Positions 28,300 through 38,170 of a stretch of 64,000 nt of DNA are shown here, in pieces. The stretch spans positions 4,768,001 to 4,832,000 of the forward strand of contig NC_013132.1 in assembly GCF_000024005.1 (NCBI RefSeq), in the 5' to 3' direction. The first letter of the stretch is position 1. Each line of letters begins with the position of its first letter. The translations under genes and the position numbers were made by a program. The notes beneath the pieces were generated by a model that saw only the letters and a list, made by a program, of their open reading frames with translations, did no database searches and was not told the origin of the DNA. Origin of the DNA: Chitinophaga pinensis DSM 2588 (GTDB taxonomy: Bacteria; Bacteroidota; Bacteroidia; Chitinophagales; Chitinophagaceae).

Positions 28300-28325
28300 C
28301 AGCCGCCCCTTATAAAGGACGGCTG
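28300..28325. terminator. hairpin between the nuo operon and the SnoaL-like gene
   Basis: The stem CAGCCG/CGGCTG, with inner CCTT/AAGG, lies 26 bp after the end of nuoN and 35 bp after the convergent gene. It probably ends one or both transcripts; T runs are weak. Confidence 0.6.
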
Positions 28326-28351
28326 TGCTGTTTGTATCCCCGTATCCTAAG

Positions 28352-29791
28352 TTAATGCAGTAGTAAAAAGCTGCGTATACCCTGAAGCACCATTCCCGGA
28401 AAGATCCCCAGCCAGCAAAGTGCGCCAGCCAATACTACCAGTGCCGCATACGTAGAGAAATAGAAGAAAGGATGTCTTGGTCCTGGTATCGTTACGGGTC
28501 GGTCAGCAGTGGCAAACAGTGTACTGATAATCCGCAGATAGTAGTATAAACCAATAACGCTTGTCAGTACCAGGACTATCAGCAGTGGCCATAAAGACTG
28601 TTGCACACCCGCGGATAACACCATAAACTTGGCCAGAAATCCTGCTGTCAGCGGAATACCGGCCAGGGAGAATAAGGCCACCGTCAGGATGGTTCCCAAT
28701 ACAGGTTTACGCCATATCAGTCCCTGGTAGTTCTCAATACGGTCTGCTTCTTCATCACCGGTTGATAACAGCACGATCACGCCGAAGGCGGCCAGTAAAG
28801 TGACAGAATAAGCCGCCAGATAGAAAATAGTGGCCTCTGTGCCAGCCTTGCTACCGGGTAAAAAAGCCACCAGCAGATAACCGAAATGCGCAATAGAAGA
28901 ATAGGCCAGCAGTCTTTTCAGATTCTGCTGCCGTAAAGCCAGTACATTCCCCATGATCATGGATGCAACAGCGATCACAGAAAACACTGTTATCATCAAT
29001 GGATACTCATGCAGGTTCACCGTTTGCGCAAAACGCAGCAATACAGCAAAGGCTCCGATCTTTGACGTGGTGGCAATAAAGGCAGTAACAGGAGAAGGTG
29101 CTCCCTGGTAGACATCTGCTATCCAGAGATGAAAGGGAACCAATCCGAGTTTAAACCCGATGGCCACGATCATTGCTCCTGTACCGAATAAAAACAGCGG
29201 AGAGGAGATGCCGTCACTCAGTTTTTCGGCAATACCTGGGAATGTCATGGTGCCTGTTTCCATATAGATCAGCGCCATACCAAACAGGAGGAACGCGGAT
29301 GACATGGCTGCCAGTACCAGGTATTTCATACCGGCTTCTATGGCATGATTACGGGTGCGCAGATAAGCGATCAGTGCATATAAACTTACACTCAGCAATT
29401 CCAGTCCGATGAAGAAGGAAATGAAATGCTGACTGATCGTCAGAATGGCTCCGCCTAATGTGGCCAGGAACAGAAGAATATAGTATTCCTTGGGATTCTC
29501 TTCCCGTTCCTCAAAGTAGATATAAGACAGTAAACCCACCACCAGGACGCTGAAAATGATCAGTCCTGTAAACAGGGCGGCTTGTCCGTCTACAATAAAC
29601 AGCGGTGGTACCAGTCGGGGCAAGGTGTCTTTCACATACCAGGTAGCAAAGACGACGAGGCACATCATCATAAACCCTGTTACCTGAATCACCGTATGAC
29701 TGGCCCGGAAGGCGATCAGTAGTATGACGACTACCGAGGCGACAGCCAGTACCATGAAAGGCAGCAGCGATAATAATTGCAGTTTATTCAT
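28352..29791 (-). CDS. nuoN: NADH-quinone oxidoreductase subunit N
   Basis: The 479-residue membrane protein has about 14 helices of the Mrp-antiporter type. Proton-channel residues are visible in LELLSVSLYALIAYL and in the lysine-containing helix FKLGLVPFHLWIADVYQGAP. It is one of three antiporter-like proton-pumping subunits of Complex I. It is the last gene of the operon and overlaps the end of nuoM by 8 bases, so its translation is probably coupled. Confidence 0.97.
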   Translation of the reverse strand: MNKLQLLSLLPFMVLAVASVVVILLIAFRASHTVIQVTGFMMMCLVVFATWYVKDTLPRLVPPLFIVDGQAALFTGLIIFSVLVVGLLSYIYFEEREENPKEYYILLFLATLGGAILTISQHFISFFIGLELLSVSLYALIAYLRTRNHAIEAGMKYLVLAAMSSAFLLFGMALIYMETGTMTFPGIAEKLSDGISSPLFLFGTGAMIVAIGFKLGLVPFHLWIADVYQGAPSPVTAFIATTSKIGAFAVLLRFAQTVNLHEYPLMITVFSVIAVASMIMGNVLALRQQNLKRLLAYSSIAHFGYLLVAFLPGSKAGTEATIFYLAAYSVTLLAAFGVIVLLSTGDEEADRIENYQGLIWRKPVLGTILTVALFSLAGIPLTAGFLAKFMVLSAGVQQSLWPLLIVLVLTSVIGLYYYLRIISTLFATADRPVTIPGPRHPFFYFSTYAALVVLAGALCWLGIFPGMVLQGIRSFLLLH

Positions 29792-31256
29792 GTAGTAAAG
29801 GCTGAAGGGTGAACGATAAATGATGTACCGTATCGATTACCGGTTGCGGATATAAACCCAGCGCTACAATGCTTACGCTTAAGGCAGCCATGATCAGCAT
29901 CTCCCGGGTACTGAGATCTCTGACCGGATTTGAGACGACAATAGCGCCCATAAACACGCGCTGTAATAAACGTAAGCCGTACAGGGCAGATAGTACCAGT
30001 CCGACGGAAGCCAGTACACTAAACAGCACATTCACCGTAAATGTACCCAGCAGTATAAAGAACTCCGCAATGAAGTTGCCTAGCAAAGGCAGTCCGGAAG
30101 ATGCCATTGTAAACAAGATGGCAGCTCCGCCCATAGCCGGCATGGACGTCCATAAACCGCCCATTTTTGTAATATCCCTGGTATGCAGTCTTTCCTTCAA
30201 CATACCGGCCATTACGAAGAGCGCGCCGGTACTCAGACCATGTGTCAGCATCTGCATCACAACACCCTGCATGGCGATTTCGCTAAAGGAGAAGATGCCT
30301 GTCAGTACAAAGCCCATATGACTGACAGACGTGTACGCGATCAGTCGTTTAATATCTGTCTGTGAGAAGGCCAGGAAAGCTCCATAAATAATACCGATCA
30401 CACCAAATAGCATGGCCCACCAGGCAATAGCGACAGACGCTTCCGGAAACAGGGGCAATACGAATCTGATAATACCATAAGCCCCCGTCTTTAACAGCAA
30501 TCCAGCCAGCAACAGACTACCCGCCGTAGGCGCTTCACTATGCGCATCGGGCAACCAGTTGTGAAACGGCACTATGGGTAATTTGATGGTAAACGCGATC
30601 ATGAAACCAGCCATGATCCACCAGGCGGTATCTCCTTTGAATGTTGTGCGCAGCAGTTCAAAATAGTCAAAAGTGTATTGGCCGGTTTGTTGACCGTGTA
30701 TGAAATATAATGCCAGGATAGATAACAGCATCAGCAGACTACCCGCCTGCGTAAATAAAAAGAATTTGTAAGCTGCATAACGACGGCGGCTATCTCCCCA
30801 GAGAATGATCAGCAGGTACATGGGTATCAGCATCACTTCCCAGCAGAAATAAAACAGGAACAGGTCCATGGCGACAAATACGCCGCTGATGCCTGCCAGT
30901 GTCCATAGAAGGTTGAAGTAATAGAAACCTGTTTTTTCCCGGATCTCATTCCAGGAACATAAAACGGCCAGGATGCCTAGGAAAAATGTCAGCAACAGCA
31001 GTACCATACCAAAGCCATCCAGCGCCACATGCAGACTCACACCCATAGAAGGTATCCAGTTGATCTGGTAGTTGATAAACCAGGAACTTTTATCTGGGAA
31101 TTCATGATATAGCCAGCATAAACAGCAGGCCAGTATCATATCTGCGCTGACTGTCAGCAGTGCGATCCACCTGGGATATCCGGAGGATTGTCTCCCCGGG
31201 AACCAGCAAAGTAGTCCGCCTGCCAGCAATACAATTATCATCCACAGGAGTATCAT
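29784..31256 (-). CDS. nuoM: NADH-quinone oxidoreductase subunit M
   Basis: This is a 490-residue antiporter-like subunit. The key glutamate is in FLFYFCWEVMLIPMYLL, the channel lysine and histidine are around FTIKLPIVPFHNWLPDAH, and the later helix RLIAYTSVSHMGFVL is typical. It is a proton-translocating membrane subunit of Complex I. The start overlaps nuoL by 4 bases. Confidence 0.98.
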   Translation of the reverse strand: MILLWMIIVLLAGGLLCWFPGRQSSGYPRWIALLTVSADMILACCLCWLYHEFPDKSSWFINYQINWIPSMGVSLHVALDGFGMVLLLLTFFLGILAVLCSWNEIREKTGFYYFNLLWTLAGISGVFVAMDLFLFYFCWEVMLIPMYLLIILWGDSRRRYAAYKFFLFTQAGSLLMLLSILALYFIHGQQTGQYTFDYFELLRTTFKGDTAWWIMAGFMIAFTIKLPIVPFHNWLPDAHSEAPTAGSLLLAGLLLKTGAYGIIRFVLPLFPEASVAIAWWAMLFGVIGIIYGAFLAFSQTDIKRLIAYTSVSHMGFVLTGIFSFSEIAMQGVVMQMLTHGLSTGALFVMAGMLKERLHTRDITKMGGLWTSMPAMGGAAILFTMASSGLPLLGNFIAEFFILLGTFTVNVLFSVLASVGLVLSALYGLRLLQRVFMGAIVVSNPVRDLSTREMLIMAALSVSIVALGLYPQPVIDTVHHLSFTLQPLLHE

Positions 31257-33109
31257 CGTAATATTTGTAAAGTGATGATGAATAAGATACCTATCAGCAC
31301 ACCCGCTACATACCAGCGGAGGGAACCATTCTGAGATACGGAAAGGAATTTGTTCAGTTGTATATGGATTGCCGCAATGCCGCTGTAAATTTTGTCTGTC
31401 ACGTCATTTCTGTTCACCTGCGTGATATAGACAAACGGTCTGACAAACAATATTTCATATAACTGGTCAAATTTCCAGCCAGCATAAAAGAAGTTCCTGA
31501 CCGCCATTAAGCCTTCCGACTCCTTCCATTCCCTGATTGTGTGCGGATAGAGATAATACAGCATATATCCTGTCATGATGCCCAGGAGGGTGGTAAGTAT
31601 GGCTAAAGACTGGAAGATAATCTCCTCGGGATGTGCAGGTTTTAGTATAGTTGCCGGTAATACCTGTGTCAGGTGTGGCAAATGGATCCATCCGGCCCCG
31701 ACGGAGCATATCGCCAGTATCACCAGGGGAATATTCATGGCCCTGGAAGGCAATTTACCGGGCATGATTTGCCTTTCTCCCCAGAATACGACCAATACCA
31801 GCCGGGTGGAATAAAAAGCCGTTATAAAGGCTCCTGATAGCCCTGTAATCCATAAGAGGGGGTGACCATCCTGTGCGCTCCAGGCAAACCAGAGTATTTC
31901 ATCTTTGCTAAAAAAGCCGGCCGTAACAAATGGCACTGCCGCCAGCGCTGCGGCACCGATGACAAAGGTGCGGAAGATCAAAGGCATCTCCTTTCTGAGG
32001 CCGCCCATTTTAAAGATGTTATGCTCATGGTGCAGGGTTTCTATGACGGCACCGGCAGCCAGGAATAAGAGGGCCTTGAAAAAGGCATGTGTAAAGAAAT
32101 GGAAAATGGCAGCGCTCCAGGCGCCTATGCCAAGGGCCAGGAACATGTAGCCGATCTGACTGATCGTTGAATAAGCCAATATTCTTTTAATATCCGTTTG
32201 TACCATGGCACTGCAACCAGCCATTAGTAAGGTCAGGGCGCCGATGACGGCGGTAAGGTGCATGGTAAAAGGCGAAAGTTCGAAAATAGTATGCATCCTG
32301 GCAATCAGGTATACGCCGGCTGTTACCATCGTAGCGGCATGTATCAACGCACTGACAGGAGAGGGGCCGGCCATGGCATCGGGTAACCAGGTCTGTAGTG
32401 GCAGTTGGGCCGATTTACCCATACCGCCCGCCAGTAACAGGAGTGCAATCCAGGTAATCGTTGTATTCCCTGATGTAAAATGTTGTGGCGCGAGTGCCAG
32501 TATCTCCCGGATATTAAGGGTGCCAAGTTCTCGGAATAACAGGAACAATCCGATGATCATAGCCGTATCTCCGATACGGGTGATCACAAATGCCTTTCTG
32601 GCGGCCATGCAATTGGCTTCACTTTCATACCAGAAGCCGATCAGCAGAAAACTACACAAGCCAACGCCTTCCCAGCCCAGGTATACTAACACCAGGTTAT
32701 TGGCCATGACCAGTAGTAACATGGAGCAGACAAAGAGGTTCATCGAAGCAAAGAAGCGGGCATAGTCTCTGTCATGTTCCATAAAGGCAATGGAGTAGAT
32801 ATGAATCAGCGCGCCTATAAACGTGATGATACACACAAAGACCAGCGACATCGCATCCAGCTGAAGACCGATATCTGCATGTAACTTTCCGATATTGAAC
32901 CAGTGCCATAACTGTTGATGATATACACTTTCCAGCGGAGGATATAATAAGAATTGCGCGCCCATTGTGATAGCGATGATCGCTGACATACATATGCTGC
33001 CAGCGCCTATTATCGCGGTAACATACCGGGGGAAGTGTGCGCCGCCTGTTATCAGTAACAGAAAACCGATCAGCGGCATAGCAGGAATAAGATACAGATA
33101 CTGTTGCAT
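31253..33109 (-). CDS. nuoL: NADH-quinone oxidoreductase subunit L
   Basis: This is a 618-residue membrane subunit with the antiporter core (VYLGWEGVGLCSFLLIGFWY; QLPLQTWLPDAMAGPSPVSA; DIKRILAYSTISQIGYMF) and the long C-terminal extension that forms the lateral helix and last transmembrane segment. It lies 3 bp after nuoK and overlaps nuoM by 4 bases. Confidence 0.98.
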   Translation of the reverse strand: MQQYLYLIPAMPLIGFLLLITGGAHFPRYVTAIIGAGSICMSAIIAITMGAQFLLYPPLESVYHQQLWHWFNIGKLHADIGLQLDAMSLVFVCIITFIGALIHIYSIAFMEHDRDYARFFASMNLFVCSMLLLVMANNLVLVYLGWEGVGLCSFLLIGFWYESEANCMAARKAFVITRIGDTAMIIGLFLLFRELGTLNIREILALAPQHFTSGNTTITWIALLLLAGGMGKSAQLPLQTWLPDAMAGPSPVSALIHAATMVTAGVYLIARMHTIFELSPFTMHLTAVIGALTLLMAGCSAMVQTDIKRILAYSTISQIGYMFLALGIGAWSAAIFHFFTHAFFKALLFLAAGAVIETLHHEHNIFKMGGLRKEMPLIFRTFVIGAAALAAVPFVTAGFFSKDEILWFAWSAQDGHPLLWITGLSGAFITAFYSTRLVLVVFWGERQIMPGKLPSRAMNIPLVILAICSVGAGWIHLPHLTQVLPATILKPAHPEEIIFQSLAILTTLLGIMTGYMLYYLYPHTIREWKESEGLMAVRNFFYAGWKFDQLYEILFVRPFVYITQVNRNDVTDKIYSGIAAIHIQLNKFLSVSQNGSLRWYVAGVLIGILFIITLQILR

Positions 33110-33112
33110 GGC

Positions 33113-33421
33113 TCAGTCTTTTAGTTCTCTCAGATCTTCCACGTCCAGTGTTTTATGCTGATGATGGATCTGTAAGACCATCGCCAGGGCCACAGAGACT
33201 TCAGCAGCTGCCATTGCCAGAATGAACAGGTACATGATCTGTCCGTCGGGTTGCTGCCACCTGGATCCGGCAGCTATGAAAGCAAGTCCTGCGGCATTTA
33301 ACATGATCTCTATCGAGATCAGCATAAAGATGATGTTCTTCCTGGTGAGTACGCCGGCGAGTCCCAGTACAAACAGGATGGCGGCAACAATAAGGACCGT
33401 ATGTGCAGAGATAGGTGCCAT
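33113..33421 (-). CDS. nuoK: NADH-quinone oxidoreductase subunit K
   Basis: The 102-residue protein has three helices. The conserved membrane glutamates of the E-channel are in ISIEIMLNAAGLAF and AMAAAEVSVALAM. Length and motifs are standard. It starts 3 bp after the nuoJ stop. Confidence 0.98.
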   Translation of the reverse strand: MAPISAHTVLIVAAILFVLGLAGVLTRKNIIFMLISIEIMLNAAGLAFIAAGSRWQQPDGQIMYLFILAMAAAEVSVALAMVLQIHHQHKTLDVEDLRELKD

Positions 33422-33424
33422 ATG

Positions 33425-33943
33425 TTATGCTTGTAAGAATCTGTGCAGACTTTTCTTCTTTTGTTTACCGATATGCGCAGCGCCCACAATGCCTGTCGTC
33501 AGTAAAAAGCCGATCAGTTCAACCGCAATAATATATTCTCCGTAAAGTGACAGTGCCACCTGTCTGGGCGTGACTACTGCCATCGCGACGTCTCTTTGCG
33601 GAGGCGCTAACAGCAGTATGCTCATTTCCATGAGCAGTATCAGGGTGAGTATACCCGGGCCTATCCACACGGCAGGGCGTAGCCAATCTTTCTCCTGTGC
33701 AGCGGTTTCTTTTCCGAGGTTCAGCATCATCACCACAAAAATGAACAGCACCATAATAGCGCCTGCATAGACGATCACTTCTAATGCTGCTGCGAATGGT
33801 GCGCCCAGAGAAAGGAACACCATAGCAATAGCCAGGAAAGATACCACGAGATACAGCAATGCATGTATGGGATGATAACGCGTGATGACCATCATGGTGG
33901 CAATAATCGCTACCGCTGATGACAGATAGAATAGTATCGGCAT
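33425..33943 (-). CDS. nuoJ: NADH-quinone oxidoreductase subunit J
   Basis: The 172-residue protein has five hydrophobic helices, including the conserved VIVYAGAIMVLFIFVVMML segment with the pi-bulge helix of subunit J. Length is in the usual range. It lies 12 bp after nuoI. Confidence 0.97.
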   Translation of the reverse strand: MPILFYLSSAVAIIATMMVITRYHPIHALLYLVVSFLAIAMVFLSLGAPFAAALEVIVYAGAIMVLFIFVVMMLNLGKETAAQEKDWLRPAVWIGPGILTLILLMEMSILLLAPPQRDVAMAVVTPRQVALSLYGEYIIAVELIGFLLTTGIVGAAHIGKQKKKSLHRFLQA

Positions 33944-33955
33944 GTCAATACATTT

Positions 33956-34471
33956 TTAGGGTAATAAGCTTTTGATATCCACCGGTGCTTCTTCATTTTC
34001 TCCTTTGCCTTTATCTTTTACACCCGCACTGAGTCCTGCCATTTTATAGAAGTTGTAACCAGGGTATTTGCCCTGACTATCTATCAGCAGGTCTTCTTTT
34101 TCGTATACAAGGTCCTGTCTTCTGTATTCTGCCATTTCAAAATCAGGTGTGAGCTGAATGGCGTAGGTCGGACAAGCCTCTTCACAGTAACCGCAGAAGA
34201 TGCAGCGGGAGAAATTAATACGGAAGAACTCCGGATAGCGGCGTCCGTTTTCGTCTTCTGTTGCCTGAAGAGCGATGCAGTCCACCGGACAGGCAGCAGC
34301 GCAGAGATAACACCCTACACAGCGTTCTCCACCGTCAGGATCTTTGGTTAAGACAATACGTCCGCGCCAGCGTGGACGTAAAGCAACTTTTTCTTCCGGG
34401 TATTGAATGGTTTCTCTTTTGTGAAAGAGATGCAGGAAGACTAACCACATGGTGCGCAGATGACTGATCAT
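33956..34471 (-). CDS. nuoI: NADH-quinone oxidoreductase subunit I
   Basis: The 171-residue peripheral subunit has two 4Fe-4S ferredoxin motifs, [12 protein letters not shown] and [12 protein letters not shown], which ligate clusters N6a and N6b and carry electrons towards the quinone site. The N-terminus is amphipathic. The C-terminus is acidic and variable ([10 protein letters not shown]). It lies 25 bp after nuoH. Confidence 0.98.
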   Translation of the reverse strand: MISHLRTMWLVFLHLFHKRETIQYPEEKVALRPRWRGRIVLTKDPDGGERCVGCYLCAAACPVDCIALQATEDENGRRYPEFFRINFSRCIFCGYCEEACPTYAIQLTPDFEMAEYRRQDLVYEKEDLLIDSQGKYPGYNFYKMAGLSAGVKDKGKGENEEAPVDIKSLLP

Positions 34472-34496
34472 GGTTACAGGTTTTTATGTTTATCTG

Positions 34497-35453
34497 CTAA
34501 TGTTTCATCCAGAGTGCAATAGCGCCCGTTACCAGTAAATTGACCAATACCAGGGGTAACAGCAGTTTCCAGCCGTATTCCAGTAACTGATCATACCTGG
34601 GCCGGGGCAATGAAGCTCTCAGCAGAATGAATAATCCGATGAATACAAATGTTTTCAGAAAGAACCAGATGACGGGCGGCAGGAAAGCAGGTCCCAGCCA
34701 TCCACCGAAAAATAAGGTAACTGTCATGGCTGATATCAGCGTGATGCCCAGGTATTCTCCAATGAAGAACATCCCGAATTTCATCCCGGAATACTCCGCA
34801 TGGAAACCGGCAATCAGTTCACTTTCTGACTCCGGAATATCAAACGGTAAGCGGTGTGTTTCTGCCAGTCCGGCGATAAAAAAGATCACAAACCCTATTG
34901 GCTGCAAAACGACGAACCATATCTTTTCCTGTGCTGCAACAATCTCCGCCAGGTTAAAAGAACGACTTAACATCACCACGCCCATGAGGGAGAGGCCCAT
35001 AAAGACCTCATAGGCGATCATCTGGGAAGCGCCTCTCAATGCGCCTAACAGCGAATATTTATTATTGGATGCCCATCCGCCGAGTACGATGCTGTACACA
35101 CCCAGGGAGGACATGGCGAGGAAGAATAGTAATCCGACGTTCAGATCCGCCACCACGATACCCGGCGCAAAGGGGATGATCACAAGACTCATGAGCACAC
35201 AGGCCACGACAATAGCAGGCGCCAGGATGAATACCCATTTATCGGCAAAAGGAGGGATCCAGTCCTCTTTAAAAAACAGTTTCAGGGTATCTGCCAGGAC
35301 GATCATCAAACCTAAAGGACCGGCCCTGTTAGGGCCTAATCTGTCCTGCCACATGGCAAGCAGTCTCCGTTCTACCCAGATCAGTCCTGCCGCTATATTC
35401 AGGAATACGAAGAGTACGCCTAATACGATCCAGATATGTTGCATTACTGTCAT
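34497..35453 (-). CDS. nuoH: NADH-quinone oxidoreductase subunit H
   Basis: The 318-residue membrane subunit forms the quinone cavity and E-channel. Signatures are VWVERRLLAMWQDRLGPNRAGP-type sequence near the N-terminus (ERRLLAMWQDRLGPNRAGP), LAETHRLPFDIPESESELIA and GFHAEYSGMKFGMFFIGEY. It lies 6 bp after nuoG. Confidence 0.98.
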   Translation of the reverse strand: MTVMQHIWIVLGVLFVFLNIAAGLIWVERRLLAMWQDRLGPNRAGPLGLMIVLADTLKLFFKEDWIPPFADKWVFILAPAIVVACVLMSLVIIPFAPGIVVADLNVGLLFFLAMSSLGVYSIVLGGWASNNKYSLLGALRGASQMIAYEVFMGLSLMGVVMLSRSFNLAEIVAAQEKIWFVVLQPIGFVIFFIAGLAETHRLPFDIPESESELIAGFHAEYSGMKFGMFFIGEYLGITLISAMTVTLFFGGWLGPAFLPPVIWFFLKTFVFIGLFILLRASLPRPRYDQLLEYGWKLLLPLVLVNLLVTGAIALWMKH

Positions 35454-35459
35454 GTCGCA

Positions 35460-38159
35460 TTATTTAAAAAGATTTACCCATGTGCCCCAGCTCAAAGACT
35501 CCATGCCTTTTAATCCTGCTGTGAGGATGACGATGCCATCCTGCATATGATCGCTTGTTTCCAGGGGAAACTGGTAGGTTCTGTTGTCTGTCTGTACAGA
35601 AAGCAGGTCTCCTGTTGTCATATTCAGCAAAGCAGCGTCCTTTGCAGAAAGGAGTGCCTTGGGCGCAGGGGAGAGTGCCGCGATGCCTTTAGTGTAGATA
35701 CTGAGTTCGCCGGAACCAAACAGCTGGTATTGCGGTAACAGGAACCATTTTCCCTGCCGGGCAGTAAAAGCGTCCGGTATATCCTGGAACCAGGCAGGTG
35801 TAGCACCTGTTGCTCTGAATAAGCGGATGCCCGGATCTCCGCCTTTTAGAGCACCGCCGGTTTCCTGTTGATATTTGTTGACTGCCTGCCCTGAATTCCA
35901 TCCCGGCGCCCAGAAATAAGGGATCAGAGGAGCAGGCGGCATTCCCCGGTAGCCTTCCATGGTAAATGACAGGGGGGAATCGTCATCCTGTAGCGGTTTA
36001 GGTTCGCTGACGGCCTTATTGGCCTGCATGGCCGTACGTCCGCTATATCGTTGTGATTCCCGGGGAATACGCGATCCGTGTATGCGGAACGCATGTGAAG
36101 GCACTACATCGGCAATGCCTTTGAATAGCGGATAGGCCCTTTCCAATCCTGCCAGCATTTCGTCCGGATGTACGTCATGACCATTTGAAATAGCCCTGCG
36201 TATCACCTTCATCTCAAAAAGCCATTTAAAGGCTTCTTTCAGGGCTTTATCGGGCGACATGAATACCTGGTAGCTCCTTTGTGCGCGTCCCTCGTTATTG
36301 ATAAAAGTGCCGTCGCCTTCCGCGAAGGTGGCTATGGGTATCAATACATCCGCCTTTTCGGTGGTGCGGTTATGGAGCGTATCCAATACGACCAACTGCC
36401 GGCATTTACTGAAAAAGGTATCTGCCATGTCGGCCGGAATATTCCTGTAGAGGTCATTTTCAAGAATGACAGCGGTAACGTCCGGGTTCTTTTCTACGAT
36501 CGCCAGCGCTTTTTCAAAGGATGAAGCACCCGTCATGGCAAGTCCCATACTATTACATTCAGGCAATACAAAAGCAAGTCCTGTACGTTGTTCATTGTTC
36601 TGAAGGGAAGCCGCGATATCATAAGCGGCCCTGATCAGTGCTTCACTGCCGGCAGATGTACCTGCAATAATCACAGGGTGTTTAGCCAGCAGCAATTGCT
36701 GACTGATCATTGTGGCATTGTGCAGGAGGGGGGCAGATGCTTTGTCGACTGCCGGCAGCGTGTTATTCAACAGGTGCGCGATCTGGAAGCCCAGGCGGGC
36801 CATATCGTCAGGGGCGCCATGTACCTGGCAGGCTGCTATTTCATCCAAAGGAGAAGGCAGTACGCACATATTCGCCAAAAAACCTTTGCTTTCCTGTGCC
36901 AGTTCTTTTAATGCTGCATCATGCCAGCCGGGGAGTGGTACCTGTTCCTGTACATGCGCAGCGGCTGTTTTCATAACAGACTGGCGTACAGCCAGTGCCA
37001 TGACAGGCGCCGTATTCCAGATATCTTCTCCTAGTACCAATACGGCGTCCGCCTGTTCGATCTCTTTTAGTGAAGGGGTATGAACCGTACCTGCGGAAAG
37101 GATGTCAACGATCTTCTGTTGGAGGAATACCTGGTTGTCAGGCAATCCCTGGTAAAAGCATTCCTTGCCGGCCAGCTCCATCAATGCGTAATTACTCTCG
37201 ATAGAAGCCCTGGGAGAACCAATACCAATCACCGTATGACCGATAAGGATATTGGGCAGATAGTTCATTAACGTATTTTCATCTACCGCCTCTGCTGTGC
37301 GATGACGGATCAACGTCTGTGTAATGCGGTTTTCACTGTTGACGAATTCATAACCAAAGCGGCCTTTATCGCAGAGGAAATAACCATTGACCTCGCTGTT
37401 GTAACGGTTCACGATACTGCGTAGCTGACCGTAACGCTCTCCTGCAATGACATTACATCCCAGACTACAATGCTGACAGATGGCCGGTGCGTTGGTCAGG
37501 TCCCATTTACGGGTATAATGTTCCTTGAGTGTTTTATCTGTAAATACGCCGGTAGGGCATACTTCTGCAAGGTTACCGCTGAAGGGACTTTGTAGTACGC
37601 CATCCTTTTCCCTGCCGAAATACACGTGGTTATGTGCGGAGAATACGTTGAGATCCTTACCGCCGGCATAATCCCGGTAGAATCGCACACAACGGTAGCA
37701 TTGTATGCAGCGGTTCATCTCATGATTGATCAGCGGACCAAGGTATTGATTGGTATAGGTGCGTTTTTTGAATTCATAGCGCCGGTAGTCATGGCCGGTC
37801 ATGACGGTGACGTCCTGCAGGTGACAACTACCGCCTTCATCACATACCGGACAATCATGCGGGTGATTGGTCATCAGCCATTCTATAACCTGTGCACGGA
37901 ATGCCTTTGCGCCGGGGTCACAGACGGAGATATGCAGGTCGTCTTTTACACTTTCCATACAACTCATCATGATACGCCCTTTGGTATCGTCAGCGTCTTT
38001 GTACACTTTGACAGCACATTGCCGGCAGGCGCCGATACTGCCCATGGCGGGATGCCAGCAGAAGTAGGGAAGGTCGATGCCCAGGCTCAGGCAGGCCTCC
38101 AGCAGGTTTTTGCCTGCTTTTACTTCGAAAGGAACGTTATCTATGTATATGCGTGGCAT
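35460..38159 (-). CDS. nuoG: NADH-quinone oxidoreductase subunit G
   Basis: The 899-residue peripheral subunit has an N-terminal 2Fe-2S ferredoxin domain (YFCWHPAMGSIGACRQCAV, then MMSC), the His/Cys 4Fe-4S site HPHDCPVCDEGGSCHLQ, a further cluster site RCIQCYRCVRF, and the molybdopterin-type 4Fe-4S motif CQHCSLGCNV leading into a large degenerate oxidoreductase domain. It carries electrons from NuoF to NuoI. It is followed closely by nuoH and preceded by nuoF with an 11-bp gap. Confidence 0.97.
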   Translation of the reverse strand: MPRIYIDNVPFEVKAGKNLLEACLSLGIDLPYFCWHPAMGSIGACRQCAVKVYKDADDTKGRIMMSCMESVKDDLHISVCDPGAKAFRAQVIEWLMTNHPHDCPVCDEGGSCHLQDVTVMTGHDYRRYEFKKRTYTNQYLGPLINHEMNRCIQCYRCVRFYRDYAGGKDLNVFSAHNHVYFGREKDGVLQSPFSGNLAEVCPTGVFTDKTLKEHYTRKWDLTNAPAICQHCSLGCNVIAGERYGQLRSIVNRYNSEVNGYFLCDKGRFGYEFVNSENRITQTLIRHRTAEAVDENTLMNYLPNILIGHTVIGIGSPRASIESNYALMELAGKECFYQGLPDNQVFLQQKIVDILSAGTVHTPSLKEIEQADAVLVLGEDIWNTAPVMALAVRQSVMKTAAAHVQEQVPLPGWHDAALKELAQESKGFLANMCVLPSPLDEIAACQVHGAPDDMARLGFQIAHLLNNTLPAVDKASAPLLHNATMISQQLLLAKHPVIIAGTSAGSEALIRAAYDIAASLQNNEQRTGLAFVLPECNSMGLAMTGASSFEKALAIVEKNPDVTAVILENDLYRNIPADMADTFFSKCRQLVVLDTLHNRTTEKADVLIPIATFAEGDGTFINNEGRAQRSYQVFMSPDKALKEAFKWLFEMKVIRRAISNGHDVHPDEMLAGLERAYPLFKGIADVVPSHAFRIHGSRIPRESQRYSGRTAMQANKAVSEPKPLQDDDSPLSFTMEGYRGMPPAPLIPYFWAPGWNSGQAVNKYQQETGGALKGGDPGIRLFRATGATPAWFQDIPDAFTARQGKWFLLPQYQLFGSGELSIYTKGIAALSPAPKALLSAKDAALLNMTTGDLLSVQTDNRTYQFPLETSDHMQDGIVILTAGLKGMESLSWGTWVNLFK

Positions 38160-38170
38160 TGTTCAGCTAT